Notes under the pieces: model-generated | What the model was told of the DNA's origin: nothing | Databases searched by the model: none | What the model saw: only the letters and a program-made list of their open reading frames with translations | From: an uncultured Oscillospiraceae bacterium | GTDB taxonomy: Bacteria > Bacillota > Clostridia > Oscillospirales > Oscillospiraceae | Assembly: GCA_934572445.1 (NCBI GenBank) | Contig: CAKTLD010000065.1 | Span: 1 to 10,520 of the forward strand | Direction of reading: 5' to 3' | Length of the DNA stretch: 10,520 nt | Shown here: positions 5,990-10,520 of the stretch, piece after piece | Position numbering within the stretch: position 1 is the stretch's first letter | How the letters are laid out: the number at the start of each line of letters is the position of its first letter | Program-made: the position numbers and the translations under genes

Positions 5990-6912
5990 AGGACATCATC
6001 TTCAAGAACCATGACCCGAACGTCATGCTCGAGCTGTGGCATGTGACCAAGCGCTTCGGCGGCCTGACGGCCGTGGGCGACGTTTCCTTCAAAATCAAAA
6101 AGGGCGAGATCTACGCCCTGATCGGCCCCAACGGCGCGGGCAAGACTACGATCTTCAACCTGATCACGGGCGTTTACGCGCTGACCGAGGGACGCGTCAT
6201 TTTCGACGGCGCGGTGATCGGCCAGGGCGAGGATATCATCAAGGACGATATGCGCGAGACGGAGGTCAGGCCCTTCCAGAAAAAGCCCTATGAGATCATG
6301 TCCAAGGGCATGGCGCGCACGTTCCAGAATATCCGCCTCTTTAAGAGCGAGACGGTGTACAACAACGTGCTGACGGCATGCCACGCCGAAGCGGACTACA
6401 ACATTTTTCAGTCGCTCTGGCGCCTGCCCTGCCTCTGGCCGGGCAGGAAGGGACCGGAATGGCTCCGGCACCCGAAGTGGCTGACGAAGTATTACTGGCA
6501 GGAAAAGGCGCTGCGCGAGAAGACCGAGGAGCTCCTGAAGATCATGGGCATCTGGGACCAGCGCGACATGATCGCCGTGAACCTGCCCTATGGCCAGCAG
6601 CGCAAGCTGGAGATCGCCCGCGCGCTGGCGACGGACCCGAAGCTGCTGCTGCTCGATGAGCCGGCCGCCGGTATGAATCCGGAGGAGACGCTGGCGCTGA
6701 TGGAGCTGATCCGCGAGATCCGCGACCGCTTTGACCTGACGGTGCTCATCATCGAGCACCACATGGACCTCGTCATGAACGTGTCGGACCGCATCTTTGT
6801 GCTGAATTTCGGCAAACCGCTGGCCGAGGGCACGCCCGCCGAGATCCAGCAGAATCCCGAGGTCATCGAAGCCTACCTCGGAAAGGAGGAAGACACAGAT
6901 GGCGATGCTTGA
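5986..6912 (+). CDS. livG: Liv-type ABC transporter ATPase 1 (LivG)
   Basis: Cytoplasmic nucleotide-binding subunit, 308 residues. Walker A is GPNGAGKT at 47-54, the Q-loop RTFQN has Gln114, the signature is LPYGQQRKLE at 200-209 (the LivG form of LSGGQ), Walker B LLLLDEP at 220-226 has catalytic Glu225, and the H-loop is IIEHH with His258. The C-terminal FGKPLAEGTPAEI...VIEAYLGK is the usual LivG ending. It is longer than the typical 250-260 residues, through a short N-terminal extension, an extra segment of about 20 residues near 80-106 before the Q-loop, and an acidic C-terminal tail. The start overlaps livM by 4 bases with GAAGGAGG upstream. Its 3' end overlaps livF by 14 bases. Confidence 0.95.
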   Translation: MKDIIFKNHDPNVMLELWHVTKRFGGLTAVGDVSFKIKKGEIYALIGPNGAGKTTIFNLITGVYALTEGRVIFDGAVIGQGEDIIKDDMRETEVRPFQKKPYEIMSKGMARTFQNIRLFKSETVYNNVLTACHAEADYNIFQSLWRLPCLWPGRKGPEWLRHPKWLTKYYWQEKALREKTEELLKIMGIWDQRDMIAVNLPYGQQRKLEIARALATDPKLLLLDEPAAGMNPEETLALMELIREIRDRFDLTVLIIEHHMDLVMNVSDRIFVLNFGKPLAEGTPAEIQQNPEVIEAYLGKEEDTDGDA

Positions 6913-7615
6913 AATCCGTGACCTGAACGTTTATTACGGCGGTATCCACGCCCTCAAGGGCATCTCGCTCGACGTGGAGGAGGGACAGATCGTTTCGATG
7001 ATCGGCTCCAACGGCGCGGGCAAGTCCTCGATGATGAACGCCATCTCGGGCATTGTGAAGTACCGCTCCGGTGAGATCCGCTACAAGGGCGAAAAGCTGC
7101 CTTCGATGGCGAACAGGATCGTCAAGCAGGGTATCTGCCAGGTGCCCGAGGGACGGCTGATCTTCGCCAACCTGACGACCTATGAGAACCTGCGTCTCGG
7201 CGCGTATCTGCGCAACGACAAGGACGGCATCGAGCGCGACTTAAAACGCGTATATGAGATATTCCCGCGTTTGGAGGAGCGCAAAAACCAGATCGCCGGT
7301 ACGCTCTCCGGCGGCGAGCAGCAGATGCTGGCCATGGGCCGCGGCATCATGTCCGCGCCCGACCTCATCATGCTCGACGAGCCGTCGCTTGGCCTTGCGC
7401 CGCTGCTGGTCAACACGATTTTCGATACGATCAGGGAGATCAAGGCCATGGGCAAGACCATCCTGCTGGTGGAGCAGAACGCGCTCAAGGCGCTTTCGGT
7501 GGCAGACAACGCCTATGTGCTCGAGCAGGGCCGCATCACCATGAGCGGCCCGGGCAGGGAGCTTTTGAAGGACCCGGCCATCGCGGAGGCCTATCTGGGC
7601 CGCGCGGCCATATAA
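6899..7615 (+). CDS. livF: Liv-type ABC transporter ATPase 2 (LivF)
   Basis: Second nucleotide-binding subunit, 238 residues, standard length. Walker A is GSNGAGKS at 36-43, the Q-loop CQVPEGR has Gln81, the signature is LSGGEQQ at 136-142, Walker B LIMLDEP at 156-162 has Glu161, and D160 precedes it. The H-loop position reads LLVEQN, a substitution normal for LivF. It pairs with LivG to energise LivH/LivM. The ribosome binding site AAGGAGG (6883-6889) lies inside livG. An ATG two codons further in (6905) is a possible alternative start. It is followed by an intercistronic hairpin and the glutamine synthetase gene. Confidence 0.95.
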   Translation: MAMLEIRDLNVYYGGIHALKGISLDVEEGQIVSMIGSNGAGKSSMMNAISGIVKYRSGEIRYKGEKLPSMANRIVKQGICQVPEGRLIFANLTTYENLRLGAYLRNDKDGIERDLKRVYEIFPRLEERKNQIAGTLSGGEQQMLAMGRGIMSAPDLIMLDEPSLGLAPLLVNTIFDTIREIKAMGKTILLVEQNALKALSVADNAYVLEQGRITMSGPGRELLKDPAIAEAYLGRAAI

Positions 7616-7620
7616 AAGAC

Positions 7621-7645
7621 AGCGGGCGGCGCAGGGCCGCCCGCT
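7621..7645 (+). other. Perfect 10-bp intercistronic stem-loop, no U-tract
   Basis: AGCGGGCGGC, loop GCAGG, GCCGCCCGCT, beginning 5 bases after the livF stop. The sequence downstream (CCATGAGAG) lacks a T-run, so read-through into the glutamine synthetase gene is expected. It resembles the stem-loops at 4085 and 9135 in placement and GC content. Confidence 0.72.
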
Positions 7646-7687
7646 CCATGAGAGAGATCGTGAGAAAAAATTTGGAGGTTATGCCAA

Positions 7688-9112
7688 ATGGCAAAAACTG
7701 CACAGGACATCATGCGGCTCATCCGTGAGCAGGGCATCAAAATGGTGGACTTCAAGATGGTCGACATCAACGGCCAGTACCGCCATGTGACCATTCCCGC
7801 GCAGAACTTCACGGAAGCGACCATGACCGACGGCATCGGCTTCGACGCCTCGAACTACGGCTATGCCGTGGTGGAGAAGAGCGACATGGTTTTTATCCCC
7901 GACCCCGACACCGCGCAGGTGGACCCCTTCTGCGAGATCCCGACGCTGTCGATGACCGGCAACGCCATGATCATCGACTATCCTGCCAACCGCCCGCTGG
8001 ACCAGTATCCGCGCAATATCGTGCGCGCGGCGGAGCAGTACATGCGCGGCAGCGGCGTGGCCGACACGATGCTCATTCTGCCGGAGTTTGAGTTTTACCT
8101 CTTCGACGACGTGGCGTGGAGAGTCGCGCCCAACGAGATCGGCATGAGTCTGGACGCCGAGCAGGCGCACTGGAACGGCGATATCAACGGCAGGGGTGTG
8201 ATCGTGCCCAAGCAGGGCCACTATCACATCGCAAAGCCGCTGGACCGCACCTATGAGTGCCGCAGCGAGATGTGCCTGCACATGGAGGAGGCCGGTATCC
8301 CCATCAAGTATCACCATCCCGAGGTCGGCGGCGCGGGCCAGTTTGAGATCGAGCCGAAGCTGGGCGAGATGGCGAAGATGGCGGACGCGACCATGATGAT
8401 CAAGTACATCATCCGGAACACGGCCCTGAAGCACGGCAAGAGCGCGACCTTCATGCCCAAGCCCGTTTACGGCGAGGCCGGCAGCGGCATGCATGTGCAC
8501 ATGCTGCTCCTGAAGGATGGCGTGCCGGTCTTCTCCGACGATGACGGCTATGCGCACCTGAGCAAAGAGGCGCACTGGTTCATGGGCGGTCTGCTCAAGC
8601 ATATCGCGTCGCTGTGTGCGATCACCAACCCCTCCACAAACTCGTTCAAGAGGCTGGTGCCCGGGTTTGAGGCACCCGTTACGGTGGGTTATGCCACGAG
8701 CAACCGCAGTGCGGTCATCCGTATCCCGGCCTACGCCAAAACGCCGGGCCTGCGCCGCTTTGAGATCCGCAATCCGGACGCGACCTGCAATCCGTACTTC
8801 TGCTATGCGGCACTGCTGATGGCGGGGCTGGACGGCATCGAAAACAGGATCGACCCGCATGAGAATGGCTGGGGGCCCTATGACATGAACCTCTACACGC
8901 TCTCGGACGAGGAAAAGGCGAAGCTGCACCACCTGCCAACCTCGCTCGACGCGGCGCTGGACGCGCTGGAGGCCGACCACGACTATCTGACCAAGGGCGG
9001 CGTGTTCCCCGAGACGCTGCTGAAGAACTTCATCGCCGCCAAGCGCAGGGAGTGCGCGGCCATGGCCGCCATCCCGCATCCGGCGGAGTTTGAACGCTAC
9101 TATAACCTGTAA
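7688..9112 (+). CDS. glnA: Type I glutamine synthetase homologue
   Basis: Predicted cytosolic dodecameric ligase joining glutamate and ammonia (or possibly an amine) with ATP. 474 residues against about 470 for the E. coli enzyme. The N-terminal beta-grasp (about 15-100) includes FDASN with Asp53 and SDM at 65-67. Catalytic residues are present: PEFEF with Glu133 and Glu135, Tyr179, Glu212 in HHPEVGGAGQFE, Glu220, His269 in GSGMHVHM, KRLVPGFEAP with Arg322 and Glu328, NRS with Arg340, RIP with Arg345, and RFEIR with Glu359 and Arg361. The segment around 142-190 is of the longer, beta-subtype kind. The adenylylation loop reads NLYTLSDEE instead of NLYDLP, so GlnE-type control is doubtful. Two departures near the substrate site are Asn56 where FDGSS has the second Ser, and Ala264 where most true enzymes have Asn. 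The start follows GGAGG by 9 bases. Glutamine synthetase is the likeliest call; a gamma-glutamyl-amine ligase is the alternative. Confidence 0.88.
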   Translation: MAKTAQDIMRLIREQGIKMVDFKMVDINGQYRHVTIPAQNFTEATMTDGIGFDASNYGYAVVEKSDMVFIPDPDTAQVDPFCEIPTLSMTGNAMIIDYPANRPLDQYPRNIVRAAEQYMRGSGVADTMLILPEFEFYLFDDVAWRVAPNEIGMSLDAEQAHWNGDINGRGVIVPKQGHYHIAKPLDRTYECRSEMCLHMEEAGIPIKYHHPEVGGAGQFEIEPKLGEMAKMADATMMIKYIIRNTALKHGKSATFMPKPVYGEAGSGMHVHMLLLKDGVPVFSDDDGYAHLSKEAHWFMGGLLKHIASLCAITNPSTNSFKRLVPGFEAPVTVGYATSNRSAVIRIPAYAKTPGLRRFEIRNPDATCNPYFCYAALLMAGLDGIENRIDPHENGWGPYDMNLYTLSDEEKAKLHHLPTSLDAALDALEADHDYLTKGGVFPETLLKNFIAAKRRECAAMAAIPHPAEFERYYNL

Positions 9113-9134
9113 GGACAAGCGAAAAGCGCAGAGA

Positions 9135-9158
9135 GAGGCCGCCCGCAAGGGCGGTCTC
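9135..9158 (+). other. 10-bp intercistronic stem-loop with GCAA tetraloop, no U-tract
   Basis: GAGGCCGCCC, loop GCAA (GNRA type), GGGCGGTCTC with one G-U pair, 22 bases after the glutamine synthetase stop. No T-run follows. It is the third such hairpin in a wide gap of this operon. Confidence 0.68.
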
Positions 9159-9207
9159 CCGGCGCGTGAGCACAGAAAAAAGATAAGGCGGAGAAAGAGG
9201 CTTTTTC

Positions 9208-10287
9208 ATGACGATGGACCAGACGATACAAGATAGAATCGCCGCCCTGCGCGCGCGGCTGCACGCATGCGCAGAACTCTCCGGTCACGAGGTCGTGACG
9301 CGGCGGACGCTGATGGATTTCCTGCGCGAGAATACGACGCTCGAGCTGCACGACTGCGGCGCGGGCTTCTACGCCGCGCACCGCGAGGAGAACACGGTGC
9401 GCAGTGCCATCGCCCTGCGCGCCGATTATGACGCGCTGGCGACACCGGAGGGCGGCGCGGCGCATCTGTGCGGGCACGACGGACACGCGAGCGCGCTGTG
9501 CGGCGTGGGACTGATGCTTGAGGGACAGACGGTGGGGCGAAACGTGTTTCTGATCTTTCAGCCCGAGGAAGAGACCGGCGCGGGCGCGGAGCCCTGCTGC
9601 GAGATATTCACGCGCGAGCAGATCGGCGAGGTCTACGGCGCGCACAACCTGCCGGGCTTCCCGCTCGGACAGGTGACGACGCGCGCGGGCACCTTCGCCT
9701 GCGCGAGCCGCGGCGTGACGCTGCACTTTATCGGAAAGCCCGCGCACGCGGCCTATCCGGAGACGGGGGTTTCACCCGCGAGCGCGGTGGGGCAGCTGCT
9801 CGTTGAACTGCCGCAGCTCTCCGCGCCCGAGCAATACCGCGGCATCACGCTGTGCACGGTGATCGGTGCGGAGATGGGCGAGAAGGCCTTTGGTGCGGCG
9901 GCGGAGGCGGCGGAGATCTGGCTGACGCTGCGCGGCGAGCATGACGACGACCTTGCCAGGCTCCGCAAGGCGGTGATCGAGCGCTCGCGCGAGCTGGCGC
10001 GGAAGGCCGGACTAAGCTTCCGCTTTGAAGAGCAGGACGTGTTTCCCGCCACAGAGAACGATGCGCTGTGCGCCAGCCGCGTGCTGCGCGTGTGCGGCGG
10101 CACGCCGCTCAGGGAGCCGATGCGCTGGAGCGAGGACTTCGGTCATTTCCTGCACCACTGCCGCGGGGCATTTTTCGGCATCGGTGCGGGTGAGGATCAC
10201 CCGCAGATCCACACCGAGCACTATGAGTATCCCGATGCGCTGCTGGCTCCCTCGACCGAGGCGTTCTGGAAGCTCATCACGGAATAA
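9208..10287 (+). CDS. M20D-family metallo-amidohydrolase
   Basis: Zinc- or manganese-dependent hydrolase of amide bonds in N-acyl or conjugated amino acids (relatives: hippurate hydrolase, IAA-amino-acid hydrolase, N-acetyl-diaminopimelate deacetylase). 359 residues, slightly short for the family (about 370-400). Visible features are LHACAELSGHEVVT (19-32), ALRADYDAL (69-77), the metal motif CGHDGH with Cys88 and His90, QPEEETGAG with Glu121/Glu122, GAHN with His146, the dimerisation-domain start GKPAHAAYPETGVSP (177-190), and the C-terminal ligand His335 in HTEHYEYPD. The stretch between RADYDAL and CGHDGH is about ten residues shorter than usual. No signal peptide, so cytoplasmic. AGAGG lies 7 bases upstream of the ATG at 9208; ATG at 9214 is an alternative start. 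Last gene of the operon; its place after the importer suggests it cleaves an imported compound. Exact substrate unknown. Confidence 0.88.
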   Translation: MTMDQTIQDRIAALRARLHACAELSGHEVVTRRTLMDFLRENTTLELHDCGAGFYAAHREENTVRSAIALRADYDALATPEGGAAHLCGHDGHASALCGVGLMLEGQTVGRNVFLIFQPEEETGAGAEPCCEIFTREQIGEVYGAHNLPGFPLGQVTTRAGTFACASRGVTLHFIGKPAHAAYPETGVSPASAVGQLLVELPQLSAPEQYRGITLCTVIGAEMGEKAFGAAAEAAEIWLTLRGEHDDDLARLRKAVIERSRELARKAGLSFRFEEQDVFPATENDALCASRVLRVCGGTPLREPMRWSEDFGHFLHHCRGAFFGIGAGEDHPQIHTEHYEYPDALLAPSTEAFWKLITE

Positions 10288-10293
10288 AACAGG

Positions 10294-10333
10294 AAAAAAG
10301 GCAGGCCCGCCGTGCGGCGGGCCTGCCTTTTTT
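10294..10333. terminator. Bidirectional intrinsic terminator
   Basis: A perfect 18-bp inverted repeat: A6 then GGCAGGCCCGCC, loop GTGC, GGCGGGCCTGCC then T6. The A-run and T-run make it work on both strands, ending the liv/amidohydrolase operon from the left and the convergent gene from the right. Confidence 0.95.
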
Positions 10334-10520
10334 AACTTTTCTCACCCAGCGGAGGCTCCGTGAGGTCAAGGAGCGTCTGGCGGAAGCGGTACTGTGCGCT
10401 GAGACGTCTGGCTTCGGCGCGCTTTTTGGTGCCGCGGCGGGTAGTGCGGCGGCAGCGGAGCATCAGGTTTTTCGGCGAGTGGGCAAAGTCGATGAACTCG
10501 ATCACGTCCACGTCGTAGCC
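10332..10520 (-). CDS. C-terminal end of an unidentified protein, possibly a SAM-dependent methyltransferase
   Basis: An open frame enters from the right edge and gives 62 residues before TAA at 10334-10332. It begins GYDVDVIEFIDFAHSPKNLM and continues with a very basic region (RCRRTTRRGTKKRAEARR) and a polar end. The beta-strand-like opening followed by SPKNLMLR resembles the last strands of some class I methyltransferases of Firmicutes, where TPKN-type sequence precedes the C-terminal helix. That is a weak resemblance from memory. Coding is supported by the uninterrupted frame, plausible composition and the stop codon lying right at the shared terminator; the stop overlaps its flanking T-run. 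Confidence 0.6.
   Translation of the reverse strand, partial: GYDVDVIEFIDFAHSPKNLMLRCRRTTRRGTKKRAEARRLSAQYRFRQTLLDLTEPPLGEKS

Noticed and set aside
7681..7728. ATG at 7681 as start of the glutamine synthetase gene or a leader peptide
   Set aside because: It lies in another frame, gives only 15 codons, and is too close to the GGAGG; the 7688 start has correct spacing and frame.
7679..9148. 489-residue open frame on the minus strand across the glutamine synthetase gene
   Set aside because: Shadow of the codon bias of the real gene; His/Arg/Val-rich, no family resemblance, and the plus-strand protein has all catalytic motifs.

Overview
The window looks like chromosomal DNA of a GC-rich member of the Clostridia, with Oscillospiraceae-like gut anaerobes the best guess. 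The pointers are strong AGGAGG ribosome binding sites before nearly every gene, U-tailed intrinsic terminators, a THF-type riboswitch in front of an ECF-transporter gene, and high third-position GC. The taxonomy is inference; there is no rRNA, tRNA, CRISPR array, IS element or phage gene in the window.

Left part (1-2446), folate and one-carbon metabolism. A nearly complete serine hydroxymethyltransferase gene (glyA) runs leftward out of the window. A FolT-like folate ECF S-component gene runs rightward. They diverge from a 539-base region that holds a sigma-A promoter for each. The folT side carries what I read as a tetrahydrofolate riboswitch (THF-I class) followed by an intrinsic terminator, so folate import is probably switched off when reduced folates are plentiful. 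A strong terminator closes folT.

Middle (2447-2883). An AT-rich upstream region, a very good sigma-A promoter and a roughly 140-base highly structured 5' leader precede the large operon.

Right part (2884-10333). One apparent transcription unit encodes a complete branched-chain-amino-acid-type (HAAT/Liv) ABC importer: lipoprotein receptor, two permeases and two ATPases. It is followed by a type I glutamine synthetase homologue and an M20D-type metallo-amidohydrolase. The three larger gaps in the operon (73, 72 and 95 bases) each hold a GC-rich stem-loop without a U-tract, while the remaining genes overlap or nearly abut. The natural reading is import of an amino acid, amide or amino-acid conjugate coupled to an ATP-dependent ammonia- or amine-ligating enzyme and an amide-bond hydrolase. 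The glutamine synthetase differs from the classical enzyme at two positions near the substrate site, so a specialised amine- or ligand-specific role is worth testing.

A perfect bidirectional terminator (10294-10333) separates this operon from the convergent 3' end of another gene, possibly a methyltransferase, that enters from the right edge.

The least explained elements are the combination of Liv importer, glutamine synthetase and M20D hydrolase, its structured leader, and the repeated U-less intercistronic hairpins.
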